Virus record (IMG/VR): IMGVR_UViG_3300035204_002067
Coordinates: 1-32,547 of that record
Source of the DNA: a virus
Reading direction: 5' to 3' (one strand)
DNA length: 32,547 nucleotides
The first letter of the stretch is position 1. Every line of letters begins with the position of its first letter. Under the pieces are notes generated by a model, which was given only the letters and a program-made list of their open reading frames with translations, searched no databases and was not told the origin of the DNA. Made by a program: the position numbers and the translations under genes. This document shows positions 16,457 to 23,595 of the stretch, piece by piece.

Positions 16457-17764
16457 TTAAACCCTCCGCGGGGTGTGTTGTGGCGACCCGCGTCGATAGT
16501 GAGTCTGAGCCGGGGGGTTAGTAGCTCCATCATTGATCCAAATCCAGTCGGCAGGATAGAAATCAGCCGCGTTGAGTTTGGCCGAGGATGGAGTGTTTTG
16601 GGTGATTTGCTGGGTGCCCACCGCCCAATGAAGATGTTCGCCTGCGCGTCCGATGGGGTCGGTATGCCCCGTGTTTCCTACATAACCAACAAGTTGACCT
16701 TTTCTAACCATATCGCCGGCTCGCAAATGCGAAGGCATATCCATATGGATATATAATACATAATACCCCTCAACAGTCTTATATTGAATTTGATTACCGG
16801 CGGTCGATGGCCCGTGTGATCGACACAGGCTTGTAGGACTCGCGACGACTTGCCCATCCTGCACCGCATAAAGGGGGGTCCCCGTACGAGCGCTTAAATC
16901 AATCGCATAGTGTGCTCCCCCCGACACGCGGTACCAGCCGCCAGAGGCGCGCAATCTAGTTGGGTGCCCCTCAAATCCCTCACTGGGTTTTATAGGCAAA
17001 ACCCAATTACTTACGGGATTAGATGGCCAGTCGGCAGCTGTCCAGTCATCTTGATGGAGCTGAGTTCCTGTTTGTTGGTCACTACCATTGACAGTACTGG
17101 TGGAGGGGCATCTCATATCTGTGCCCGCGGCTGGAGGAGGGGATGAGCCAGGCGTGCCCGAAGCGGGCCGGGAGGAATTGCTGCGATGGGCGCTTTGATT
17201 TCCCGTCGGATTAACACCATGGAACGCAATCTGCTCACCTATGCGGATTATCCGCGGATCGCTAAAATTGGCCACGTTGCCAAATTTGACCGTTACAAGG
17301 CTTCCAAGTTTAGGCTCGCTTTTAAAAATACCGGTGACACTATCATCCAAATAAACGTTATAATAGGTGGTGATTATGGGGTCTCCAAAACTGGTAGGCG
17401 CCGGACGACACTCTAGTTCCGGAATATACACCTTATAGACTGGCCTATTAGGGCCCTCAAGCACCGACGTCGCTGCAGCCGCAGCGCGCTGGGCCCAATT
17501 CCTTTTGGCATACTCCTCCAGTACAGCCTCTCGGGGGTCGGCAGCAATGCCGGTTTTTTCGGCCACTTGTACTACTATCCCACGGAACTCTTCAACACCC
17601 TTAAGAGCATGACGCGCATATTCCGTTCCGATGAAGGCGCCTAGGCGCGACATGGTATCTGTCCGTCGAAGGTCGGTGGAATTGCCTGTTCGTCCGTCAG
17701 CTACGGGATTCATAAATCCGTAGGAGAGATCCTTGAGAGCTAGCTGATCATCACTATCAGGCAT
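16457..17764 (-). CDS. gp5-like spike module fused to an M23 (LytM-type) endopeptidase
   Basis: A 435-residue protein. Its first ~195 residues are paralogous to the M15 protein (shared strings include KDLSYGF, RTGNSTD, YKVYIPELECRP, DPIITTYY, NPTGNQSAHR) and resemble the gp5 OB-fold entry. A Ser/Pro-rich linker follows. The C-terminal domain is a zinc endopeptidase of the M23/LytM family: GGAHYAIDL gives H285 and D289, YIHMD gives H340, and EHLHW gives H377 and H379; the zinc set would be H285, D289 and H379. Other family marks are TGTPLYAVQDGQVV and GQLVGYVGNTG. M23 enzymes cleave peptide cross-bridges, so this is a tail-borne wall-penetration enzyme rather than, or as well as, a lysis endolysin. 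No signal peptide or holin-like partner lies nearby. A GAGGAA site at the end of the upstream gene precedes the ATG. Confidence 0.9.
   Translation of the reverse strand: MPDSDDQLALKDLSYGFMNPVADGRTGNSTDLRRTDTMSRLGAFIGTEYARHALKGVEEFRGIVVQVAEKTGIAADPREAVLEEYAKRNWAQRAAAAATSVLEGPNRPVYKVYIPELECRPAPTSFGDPIITTYYNVYLDDSVTGIFKSEPKLGSLVTVKFGNVANFSDPRIIRIGEQIAFHGVNPTGNQSAHRSNSSRPASGTPGSSPPPAAGTDMRCPSTSTVNGSDQQTGTQLHQDDWTAADWPSNPVSNWVLPIKPSEGFEGHPTRLRASGGWYRVSGGAHYAIDLSARTGTPLYAVQDGQVVASPTSLCRSHGPSTAGNQIQYKTVEGYYVLYIHMDMPSHLRAGDMVRKGQLVGYVGNTGHTDPIGRAGEHLHWAVGTQQITQNTPSSAKLNAADFYPADWIWINDGATNPPAQTHYRRGSPQHTPRRV
17184..17224. repeat. 41-base near-identical tract, copy 2 (domain junction of M23 gene)
   Basis: Partner of 15808-15848, in the same orientation and at the same place in the reading frame, 1376 bases away. 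One mismatch in 41 bases, while the flanking paralogous DNA has many synonymous and non-synonymous differences. Confidence 0.9.
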
Positions 17765-17767
17765 TGC

Positions 17768-18067
17768 CTATTTTTCCTCGTTCAAGAGATCAAAGAGCTG
17801 CTCTTTGTCGTCGTCAGTTAGTCCAATCTGGTTGGTTTTTTGGCGCTGGAGGATGCTGGCTAACTTGACCATCTGCTCGTTAGAGCGTTGCAGGTTTTCT
17901 ACAAACTTGGCCGCAATAGGGCCCATTTCTCGCCGGTCTGTGGCGGAGGCTGCCATATCGGCCATGACATCAATAAGTAGCGTCTTGGCCATTGCACGAT
18001 CTTCTCGTATATTTTTCGTAGTTTCCTCTACGTAATCTTCAAGATTTAAATTTGACCGCTTTGCCAT
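17768..18067 (-). CDS. Small helical phage protein, unknown function
   Basis: A 99-residue protein, predicted by eye to be almost wholly alpha-helical and rich in charged residues (LEDYVEETTKNIREDRAMAK, then FVENLQRSNEQMVKLASILQ). No cysteines, membrane segment or known motif is visible. It overlaps the end of the sigma-factor gene by 22 bases and is three bases before the M23 spike gene, so it is part of the same transcript and most likely expressed late. It could be a small assembly factor or chaperone for the baseplate genes that follow, but nothing in the sequence shows that. Confidence 0.75.
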   Translation of the reverse strand: MAKRSNLNLEDYVEETTKNIREDRAMAKTLLIDVMADMAASATDRREMGPIAAKFVENLQRSNEQMVKLASILQRQKTNQIGLTDDDKEQLFDLLNEEK

Positions 18068-18753
18068 TTGCCTTTAAACACCCTATAACGCTTCCTTAAT
18101 TTATTCAGATTATTAACAACCTGTTTGGTATTAAGGCCTGTGATCTCTCTCAGGTATAAGTAAATAGCTTTTTTGTTAAAAATTTCTATTGTATCGGCAG
18201 AGTCCAAAAGGATTCGAACTGCCATCAAAACCTTTTTCTCATTTTCTTTTAGCATAAACGAGTCCCACGTATCGATTTCTTGGTAGAGAGACGTCCAAAA
18301 TTCGATTTCGGATCGTTTCTGAAGATATGTGGGCTCCGTGGATACAAGATCCTCCTCCAGCTGGTTTAACATATCTTCCATAAAAATCTCGGTTTGATTC
18401 CGCTTCTGCGTTCTCTTGACTTTATGAATAAACCAGTTTTTGGTGACCACGGAGAAATAGGAGAAAGCTTTTGATCCCTTGTTGGGGTCATACTTGTTAA
18501 GAATGGTGGTGAGCCACACCTTACAATCAGCTTTAAGATAATCTATGTTTGGCAATGTTGTAAAGCGATAGGTATAGATAATTTTATCCACCATCTGATC
18601 GAAAGCTGGTTGTATATATTCTTCGTATAGCTTAGATCGAAGGTCCCTATCTTGAGTAAGAGCGTATTTTACGATAGCATCTTCATGGACCTGGGTGAAA
18701 TAGTGATTCTTTTTACTGCGCGATCTCTTCTTGCGCTGCTTCTTCGGCTGCAT
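18046..18753 (-). CDS. gp55: Late-transcription sigma factor, T4 gp55-like
   Basis: A 235-residue protein when started at the ATG at 18753; an in-frame ATG at 18762 directly abuts the GGAGG site and is too close to it, while 18753 has a 9-base spacing. The N-terminus is very basic (KKQRKKRSRSKK). Around residues 79-117 is a sigma region 2 pattern, VWLTTILNKYDPNKGSKAF then SYFSVVTKNWFIHKVKR, which matches the -10 recognition and core-binding region of gp55-type factors. gp55 directs host RNA polymerase to short late promoters with no -35 element. This version is longer than T4 gp55 (185) and ends with a helical segment (AIYLYLREITGLNTKQVV then NNLNKLRKRY) that looks like a helix-turn-helix. 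It overlaps the upstream membrane protein gene by about 40 bases. Confidence 0.9.
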   Translation of the reverse strand: MQPKKQRKKRSRSKKNHYFTQVHEDAIVKYALTQDRDLRSKLYEEYIQPAFDQMVDKIIYTYRFTTLPNIDYLKADCKVWLTTILNKYDPNKGSKAFSYFSVVTKNWFIHKVKRTQKRNQTEIFMEDMLNQLEEDLVSTEPTYLQKRSEIEFWTSLYQEIDTWDSFMLKENEKKVLMAVRILLDSADTIEIFNKKAIYLYLREITGLNTKQVVNNLNKLRKRYRVFKGKWQSGQI

Positions 18754-19048
18754 TAAGCTCATCCTCCAATTCCTGGTCTAACGTATATTCAAAGATGTCC
18801 CTAAAGTTTTCCATCTCCTCGCTCACATCTTGGATCTTTAGCACCAATTCTTGAATGATCGGCTCTCCATGATAAGAGTCCATTCCATATACAGAGTTAA
18901 CAAATATCTGGAATGCTTTGGTGGTAAAGAAAAGGTCTCCTAGGGCCTGTGAAATAAATATAAACTTTCGCAAAATTCGAATAATATACCAAATAAGCGC
19001 CGCATTGAGGCCCAGGGATATTAAGCCAATTAAATCAAAAATTGTCAT
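18713..19048 (-). CDS. Small membrane-anchored phage protein
   Basis: A 111-residue protein with one N-terminal hydrophobic helix (about residues 4-25, LIGLISLGLNAALIWYII) followed by basic residues RILRK, so the N-terminus is probably outside and the rest cytoplasmic. The remainder is helical and becomes strongly acidic (DQELEDELNAAEEAAQEE). There is no enzyme motif. It is too long and has too few membrane spans for a typical holin call to be safe. The ATG overlaps the stop of the zinc-ribbon gene (ATGA), and the 3' end overlaps the sigma gene, so the three are translationally linked. Function unknown. Confidence 0.75.
   Translation of the reverse strand: MTIFDLIGLISLGLNAALIWYIIRILRKFIFISQALGDLFFTTKAFQIFVNSVYGMDSYHGEPIIQELVLKIQDVSEEMENFRDIFEYTLDQELEDELNAAEEAAQEEIAQ
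18763..18767 (-). promoter_or_regulatory. Ribosome binding site that decides the sigma factor start
   Basis: GGAGG on the minus strand, inside the end of the membrane-protein gene. It touches the first in-frame ATG (18762) but lies 9 bases from the second (18753), favouring the second as the real start. Confidence 0.65.
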
Positions 19049-19299
19049 TCCTGGTTCTCCAAATGGTTTTTATACTTTTCAAGGTCTTCTCGGGAGTCCT
19101 TGATGAACTCCTCCGTTATCTGGCCCGTAGGCGTTTTTGCTGCAATGGGCGACGACGGTTGTGTCCGAAAACTTGTTAGCATCTTTGTGAGGCTATCTTG
19201 GGCGTCACACTGTGGACAAATAGTTACAATTTCGTCGCTCAAATGATGAATGAGTGAGATTTCCTCACACTGTTTGCAGCTGTATTGATATCGTGGCAC
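19045..19299 (-). CDS. FmdB-type zinc ribbon protein
   Basis: An 84-residue protein starting at GTG. The N-terminus PRYQYSCKQCEE followed by CPQCDAQ gives two CxxC knuckles (C8, C11, C28, C31), the layout of FmdB-type zinc ribbons, which usually begin with MPxYxYxC. That family resemblance supports the GTG start. The C-terminal half is helical and charged. Such small zinc ribbons occur in phages near transcription genes and may bind nucleic acid or a protein partner; the role is not established. The stop overlaps the ATG of the membrane-protein gene by 4 bases, and the gp55-like sigma follows, so a link to late transcription is possible. Confidence 0.85.
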   Translation of the reverse strand: MPRYQYSCKQCEEISLIHHLSDEIVTICPQCDAQDSLTKMLTSFRTQPSSPIAAKTPTGQITEEFIKDSREDLEKYKNHLENQE

Positions 19300-19301
19300 T
19301 C

Positions 19302-19508
19302 TTACGGTACCAGAATTTCGTTATCTTCTTCCGTGTTAACCTCAACACCTTCTAGCGAAACAATGGGGGGGTTAGTAACTTGTAAGTCCCCTGCCTCAGT
19401 AGTAACAAAATCCATTTCTAATAATGTTGGAACAATATCTGATTGCTCCATCAACGATTTCTGAAGTGCCATCATAAGTGCACCGACGGCTTGATTTGAT
19501 AATTTCAT
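19302..19508 (-). CDS. Small conserved-looking phage protein, unknown function
   Basis: A 68-residue protein. The N-terminus is an amphipathic helix (SNQAVGALMMALQKSLMEQ) followed by DIVPTLLEMDF and an acidic C-terminus (VNTEEDNEILVP). No cysteine, membrane or catalytic motif. It is preceded by a perfect AAGGAG site with a 6-base spacing, one of the strongest in the window, and starts the block of small genes leading to the sigma factor. T4 has a small late-transcription coactivator, gp33, that partners gp55; the size and position would allow such a role, but I see no sequence proof. Confidence 0.75.
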   Translation of the reverse strand: MKLSNQAVGALMMALQKSLMEQSDIVPTLLEMDFVTTEAGDLQVTNPPIVSLEGVEVNTEEDNEILVP

Positions 19509-19514
19509 TTTTTT

Positions 19515-19520
19515 CTCCTT
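19515..19520 (-). promoter_or_regulatory. Strong ribosome binding site for the 68-residue protein
   Basis: AAGGAG on the minus strand, 6 bases before the ATG at 19508 and overlapping the stop of the RmlB gene. It marks a change from weakly initiated, overlapping sugar genes to a strongly initiated small-gene block. Confidence 0.75.
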
Positions 19521-20469
19521 ACCAATAAAATTTATTCTTATAGAATTCTACGATACTTTTGATCTCTGTGTCAAAAACTCGCGAGGGTTCCCACCCCAGA
19601 CTGCGCAATTTGGTGTCATCTAGTGAGTAGCGCACATCTTGACCAGGGCGTACATACCCCAGGTCCACATAATTCTCCCACTCTGTCCCACTACTATAAT
19701 ACTCTTCTATGATTTTTTTAACTGTTTCTTTGTTCTCTTGCTCGAAACCCCCGGAAACATTGAAGATTTCGTTTTTCACGCCATTTTCAATAATAGTGAT
19801 GACTGCCGCTGCAGTATCTGCCGCGTGTAGCCAGTTGCGAACGGGAGTGCCGGCATCATGAAGACGAATCTTTTTCCCCCACTGGAGCAGCTTGACCGCC
19901 AGTGGTACCAGTTTTTCCGTATGTTGATAAATGCCATAGTTATTGGTTGGACGCAAAATAATATATTCCATTCCATATGTCCGAGCCCAGGCTTTGATAA
20001 GCATATCAGATGCAGCCTTCGACGCAGAGTAGGGATTGCTGGGGTTCATTAGATCTTCTTCGGTGTGACTTCCAGATGTGATATCTCCATATACTTCATC
20101 GGTGCTAAAGTGAAAGAAAACCGGCTGCCGGCAGATGTTCTCAGGCTTAAATCTAATGACGTCCAATAAATTTTTAACGCCGTCAACATTGGTGTGAATA
20201 AAATCAGAACTGTCTAAAATACTGTTTCCGACGTGGGTCTCTGCTGCGACATTGATAACATAATCACAATCCGGTATATATGTAACATCTGCGATGTCTT
20301 CCTTACTAAACGTAAAGTTTGCATTCTTTTCAAATTCGTCCAAAAGCGCTGGGTTGCTGGCATACGTACACTTGTCGATGCCGTAGACGCGCCATCCTTT
20401 CTCCAGGCAAGCCCTAGTAACATAGGAGCCAATAAAACCCAGGCAGCCGGTTATTGTTAGTAGTTTCAT
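19519..20469 (-). CDS. rmlB: dTDP-glucose 4,6-dehydratase-like SDR enzyme
   Basis: A 316-residue extended short-chain dehydrogenase. The N-terminal NAD-binding motif is G8xxG11xxG14 (GCLGFIGS), preceded by a hydrophobic strand. Residues T123-D124-E125 in FSTDEVYGD and the catalytic pair Y147/K151 in YSASK match RmlB, where the Asp-Glu pair performs the 4,6-dehydration. RPTNNYGIYQHTEKLVP and the C-terminal PGQDVRYSLDDTKLRSLGW are also typical of RmlB. The usual reaction converts dTDP-glucose to dTDP-4-keto-6-deoxyglucose, the branch point for many deoxy and amino sugars. It is somewhat shorter than bacterial RmlB (about 350). The ATG overlaps the stop of the phosphodiesterase gene by 4 bases. 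Other nucleotide sugars as substrate cannot be excluded. Confidence 0.88.
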   Translation of the reverse strand: MKLLTITGCLGFIGSYVTRACLEKGWRVYGIDKCTYASNPALLDEFEKNANFTFSKEDIADVTYIPDCDYVINVAAETHVGNSILDSSDFIHTNVDGVKNLLDVIRFKPENICRQPVFFHFSTDEVYGDITSGSHTEEDLMNPSNPYSASKAASDMLIKAWARTYGMEYIILRPTNNYGIYQHTEKLVPLAVKLLQWGKKIRLHDAGTPVRNWLHAADTAAAVITIIENGVKNEIFNVSGGFEQENKETVKKIIEEYYSSGTEWENYVDLGYVRPGQDVRYSLDDTKLRSLGWEPSRVFDTEIKSIVEFYKNKFYW

Positions 20470-20900
20470 AATAATCCTACAAAATCACTACATATGCCGC
20501 CAACATCCTCAGCCCTATAGTGTTCTTCTGTCTCCTCTAGACTTTTACACACTATAACACTATGCGTGTTCGCGGGGATGCCGGGGTACACCCAAATATG
20601 GCCATGGCTCGTTACTGTGTAGTCATCCTCTTGGTGCCAAAAACAGTGGATATCATTTTTAAGCATATGCGTTAGGGCTGCTAGATTTTTTGCGTGGCAC
20701 CATAGCCGGGGGTCCTGAAGGAATCCTATCTCAACTTCATATTGGGGCTTGTCATGACCCAGGAGCCACTTATGATTCTCAAACCAGACGTCAATCTCCA
20801 CCTCGTACCCCTCTTTGAGTGCATTTAAAATATAGGGCGGCGAGTTCTCGTCTTCGGGCCTCAAGCCCCGGGTATTGCCTCTATGAGAGATTAAACGCAT
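20466..20900 (-). CDS. Compact glycerophosphodiester phosphodiesterase-like protein
   Basis: A 144-residue protein with the catalytic signature of the GDPD / PLC-like TIM-barrel family in its first 50 residues: H6-R7-G (ISHRGN), E18-N19-S20, E35-I-D37 (YEVEIDVW) and H49-D50 (LGHD). These correspond to the catalytic histidine pair and the metal-binding acidic residues. Family members hydrolyse glycerophosphodiesters; versions inside polysaccharide clusters may act on phosphodiester-linked substituents. The length is only about 60% of a standard GDPD (around 240), so the barrel is trimmed. It overlaps the sulfotransferase upstream by 10 bases and RmlB downstream by 4, fixing it in the sugar operon. 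Confidence 0.75.
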   Translation of the reverse strand: MRLISHRGNTRGLRPEDENSPPYILNALKEGYEVEIDVWFENHKWLLGHDKPQYEVEIGFLQDPRLWCHAKNLAALTHMLKNDIHCFWHQEDDYTVTSHGHIWVYPGIPANTHSVIVCKSLEETEEHYRAEDVGGICSDFVGLL

Positions 20901-21526
20901 AATTTATATCCATTCTCCAATAACCATACTCCATACTCTAATTCTAGTAGACTAATTTGTGTTGTATCCAACGTTTCGCGATAAGAGCCAATCTTGCCAC
21001 CATTAGTAACATGATGAGATGTCATAAGATCAAATTTATGATGAGTGAGTTTAGATGAATATTTTTTGTCTTTTAGGCTCTCAGCCTTTTCGATGACCTT
21101 TTCAATATCACACTCGACCGCCAAAGGCAAACTCTCTAGCATTTCTTTTGCTACCTCTACTGGGCGCGCCTTATATTCCTCATAACAGAACAGATAATCA
21201 CACGGATTGCACTGATTATACCACGTCATATTTCTTGCAGCAATCTTTAGAACGTCTCCGCCGGCAAACTCCGGATCTTTCCGAATATTAGACGCCACAG
21301 AATCTCTTATATCTCTTCTTACGTTTATAAGAAAATTACTAGTTGTTCGAACGTGGACTTTTACTAAGTCGATCAAGCTATCTGTCTCCTTCTCACAGGC
21401 AATATAGCCCATTTTGCGAGAGCCAACCCATAGTTGAAGATTGTGTTCCTCCTGCAATGCAAACTTAAGCAAGTTGAAACACAGGGTACTGCCAGCCTGA
21501 GGCATTCCCCCTACTTGAATTTTCAT
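20891..21526 (-). CDS. Sulfotransferase-like P-loop protein (copy 1)
   Basis: A 211-residue protein with the start placed at the ATG at 21526, which overlaps the nucleotidyltransferase stop as ATGA; the longer frame would begin with GTG at 21574 deep in the upstream gene. Residues 6-17 (GGMPQAGSTLCF) form a phosphosulfate-binding loop like the 5'-PSB loop of PAPS sulfotransferases. Residues 67-79 (INVRRDIRDSVAS) match the 3'-phosphate-binding RxxxDxxxS segment. GGKIGSYRETL near 176-186 resembles the C-terminal RKGxxGxW-like motif. The expected reaction is transfer of sulfate from PAPS to a hydroxyl or amino group, here probably on a glycan. No PAPS-making gene lies in the window, so the donor would come from the host. 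Confidence 0.72.
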   Translation of the reverse strand: MKIQVGGMPQAGSTLCFNLLKFALQEEHNLQLWVGSRKMGYIACEKETDSLIDLVKVHVRTTSNFLINVRRDIRDSVASNIRKDPEFAGGDVLKIAARNMTWYNQCNPCDYLFCYEEYKARPVEVAKEMLESLPLAVECDIEKVIEKAESLKDKKYSSKLTHHKFDLMTSHHVTNGGKIGSYRETLDTTQISLLELEYGVWLLENGYKLCV

Positions 21527-22236
21527 CTTTTTTTCAAGTACCTTTCGAGATCTTCTGGGGTGCCTATTCCCCACATCTCATGAACATAGAAAGGAACCAA
21601 GGTTTTGCCATCGGCTATCAATTCATTATACACTGGGGCAATGTAAAACTCGTTGTTTACACGAATATTACTCTCGATCATCTGCTTAGCGTATTTAACA
21701 AAGTCTGAGCCGCGGCGATACCAATAAATACCGCAAGTGGCAATGTCGGAGATAGGCTTCTTTTCAGCAACCTCAGTAATATATCCTCTAGAGTTTGTTC
21801 GAACAAAGGACCACTTAGGATGCACCGCATTAAAAGTAAAAACCATCGAATCTACGTTAGACAAATTTTTTAACAACGTAAAATTCTTGGGCTCGTACTC
21901 GACAACCTGATCTGAATTTGCGATTAACAAGTCTTCATCGTTATCAATATATTCTTCTGCCAACAAAGCTGTACAGGCGGCGCCTTCGGTAAGTTTGTCG
22001 ACAACGACGTGCTTAAAATTACCATTTGTAATTCTATCTAAGGTGTCTAAAAGGCCAGCATATTTTTCTATATGCTCGGCTCGGACCAAAAAAATATATT
22101 CGCAATCGAAATCTAAGTTTTCGACCACTGTCTGTATCATTGGTTTGCCTTTAACGTCAATTAATGGTTTTGGAAACGTATAGCCCTCTTTGGCAAAGCG
22201 GCTTCCTTCACCCGCCATTGGGATTAAAATTTTCAT
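21523..22236 (-). CDS. Sugar-phosphate nucleotidyltransferase
   Basis: A 237-residue GT-A-like nucleotidyltransferase. The N-terminal signature is G9-E-G-S-R13 in IPMAGEGSRF, with K23 in FPKPLIDVKGKPMI, the standard nucleotide-binding loop and catalytic lysine region. D109 in LLIANSDQVV is the likely metal ligand, and TEGAACTALLA (83-93) matches the base-binding loop. The family joins a sugar 1-phosphate with an NTP to give an NDP-sugar. The length fits RmlA-like or GlmU N-terminal domains without extra C-terminal domains; the nucleotide and sugar cannot be read from the sequence. Paired with an adjacent HAD phosphatase (29-base overlap), an arrangement also seen in pathways for phosphorylated sugars such as heptoses. 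It might feed RmlB if the product is dTDP-glucose. Confidence 0.88.
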   Translation of the reverse strand: MKILIPMAGEGSRFAKEGYTFPKPLIDVKGKPMIQTVVENLDFDCEYIFLVRAEHIEKYAGLLDTLDRITNGNFKHVVVDKLTEGAACTALLAEEYIDNDEDLLIANSDQVVEYEPKNFTLLKNLSNVDSMVFTFNAVHPKWSFVRTNSRGYITEVAEKKPISDIATCGIYWYRRGSDFVKYAKQMIESNIRVNNEFYIAPVYNELIADGKTLVPFYVHEMWGIGTPEDLERYLKKR

Positions 22237-22843
22237 CTATAAATTCCTTTACTCTGTGGATTGTGACTTCTGTTGCGTCTTTGACTTCCAGTATAGCGCA
22301 ACCAGCTTCTTTGGCTGCCCGCAACCCCTTGGGAGAATCCTCCACTATTATCGCATTTTCTGGCGCACATTTATACTGTTTTAAAATTTTTAAATACCCT
22401 TCAGGATGGGGCTTAGGATTCTCTACATCCTGGTTTGTCACCAAAGTATCTATACTGGAAAGTATTCCTGTTTTTTCTAGCATCAAGGATGCTGTTTCTC
22501 TTATACTATTTGTATAACAGCACACTACAACCCCTTGATCCTTAAGCCACTCAATAAGTTGTATTTTTTCTGAACTCACTTCGCATTGTCTTTCAATAAT
22601 GTGCATTGTATTGCTCTGCTTTAGTTCATAGATGGCAGTATGTGCTTCCGCAGAAACAACACCCATCTCTGTCAGTTTCTGTAATTTTACTTTTGTGGGG
22701 CTCCCATTAAATACGGAATAATGGTCTTCCCGGGAGATCTCATAGTTACTAACCTCCTTCAGTGCCATGTTGAGAGCATCGCGATGCCAATCACAAGCAT
22801 CCACCAAAACCCCATCCATATCAAATATTATCATCTGTAACAT
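22208..22843 (-). CDS. HAD-superfamily phosphatase
   Basis: A 211-residue protein with start at the ATG at 22843, which shares a base with the upstream stop (TAATG); a slightly longer frame begins at TTG. All HAD motifs are present: D8 and D10 in FDMDGVLVD, T111-N-S in CYTNS, K144 in NPKPHPEGY and E168-D169 in VEDSPKG. The cap is an alpha-helical C1 type as in beta-phosphoglucomutase and GmhB-like or sugar phosphatases. The expected activity is removal of phosphate from a sugar or phosphomutase chemistry. It overlaps the nucleotidyltransferase by 29 bases, so the two probably act in successive steps of making an activated sugar. Confidence 0.88.
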   Translation of the reverse strand: MLQMIIFDMDGVLVDACDWHRDALNMALKEVSNYEISREDHYSVFNGSPTKVKLQKLTEMGVVSAEAHTAIYELKQSNTMHIIERQCEVSSEKIQLIEWLKDQGVVVCCYTNSIRETASLMLEKTGILSSIDTLVTNQDVENPKPHPEGYLKILKQYKCAPENAIIVEDSPKGLRAAKEAGCAILEVKDATEVTIHRVKEFIDENFNPNGG

Positions 22844-23595
22844 TAGCAAGTTCCTCTCTCTTCTGGGTCTATCCCGTATTGGGAAAATATCTCACGTAGC
22901 TCTCCAGGATATTGGTCCACGGTCCATTTTCCTTTAAATATTGCGGTGGCAATCACGGGCCATACATAAGAGTCCCAATGGTGACGGCCTCTTCTCTTCT
23001 CATTTCCTACGAAACTATAATAACATTTATAATTTCGATACCTACAGAAGTGCTGCGCCTGCGCTTCAAACTCCCAGATATTAAGTCCCGTGTGATGAGT
23101 CGCGATTTCCAAAAAGGTGGCCACCTTCCAGATAGACGATTGTATTGCCACTATATAGTCGAAACCCGGGTATATCTTCCGAAGAGAAGGGTTTTTTGTG
23201 TGTGGGGTATCAAACTTAGTATCCTTAGCGGCACCCCCCTTAAGTAGCTTAATGTAGTCGATCTCTTCTTCCTGTGTGACGTCCCAAATCGACCTTAGTA
23301 GGTCCACCTTAACATCATCGTAGAGAATCATATCTTCATGTTGGAAAATACAATATTCTGTCTCTATCTGCTCAAGGCAGAACCTAAGCCTATCGGTGTA
23401 GGGTGCCGAATCATCATAATAGACAACTTCATATTTCTCTGGAATATGAGTGGCTAAGGGGACGTCTACGCTATCAACGAAAAAATAGTATTTCTCAAAC
23501 TCTTCTGCTACGTGCTTTTCGGCACGACTAAAGAACGGCGCCCACAAGTCGGAGTAGGTGGAGTGGCTATAAACTACGAACGATATATTATTCAT
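22843..23595 (-). CDS. Putative glycosyltransferase-like protein (GT-A-type features)
   Basis: A 250-residue protein with a GT-A-like outline: an N-terminal beta strand ISFVVYSHS, a nucleotide-sugar-type region, and an acidic motif at residues 85-88 (QHED) after a hydrophobic strand, in the position of the DxD motif. Toward the end come NIWEFEAQAQ (an ED-like acceptor helix) and RRGRHHW. I cannot assign it to a numbered family. It sits in the middle of the sugar operon, overlapping its upstream neighbour by 8 bases. Transfer of a sugar to a growing glycan is the most likely role; a non-catalytic role is possible. Confidence 0.6.
   Translation of the reverse strand: MNNISFVVYSHSTYSDLWAPFFSRAEKHVAEEFEKYYFFVDSVDVPLATHIPEKYEVVYYDDSAPYTDRLRFCLEQIETEYCIFQHEDMILYDDVKVDLLRSIWDVTQEEEIDYIKLLKGGAAKDTKFDTPHTKNPSLRKIYPGFDYIVAIQSSIWKVATFLEIATHHTGLNIWEFEAQAQHFCRYRNYKCYYSFVGNEKRRGRHHWDSYVWPVIATAIFKGKWTVDQYPGELREIFSQYGIDPEERGTC

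Noticed and set aside
15147-17764. M15 and M23 proteins as ordinary lysis endolysins
   Set aside because: Both carry a shared gp5-like N-terminal module and lie among baseplate genes with no holin or spanin nearby, which fits virion-borne enzymes better.
21527-21574. Longer N-terminus for the first sulfotransferase (GTG at 21574)
   Set aside because: It would add 16 residues overlapping the nucleotidyltransferase gene; the ATG at 21526 gives an ATGA overlap and starts right before the phosphosulfate loop.
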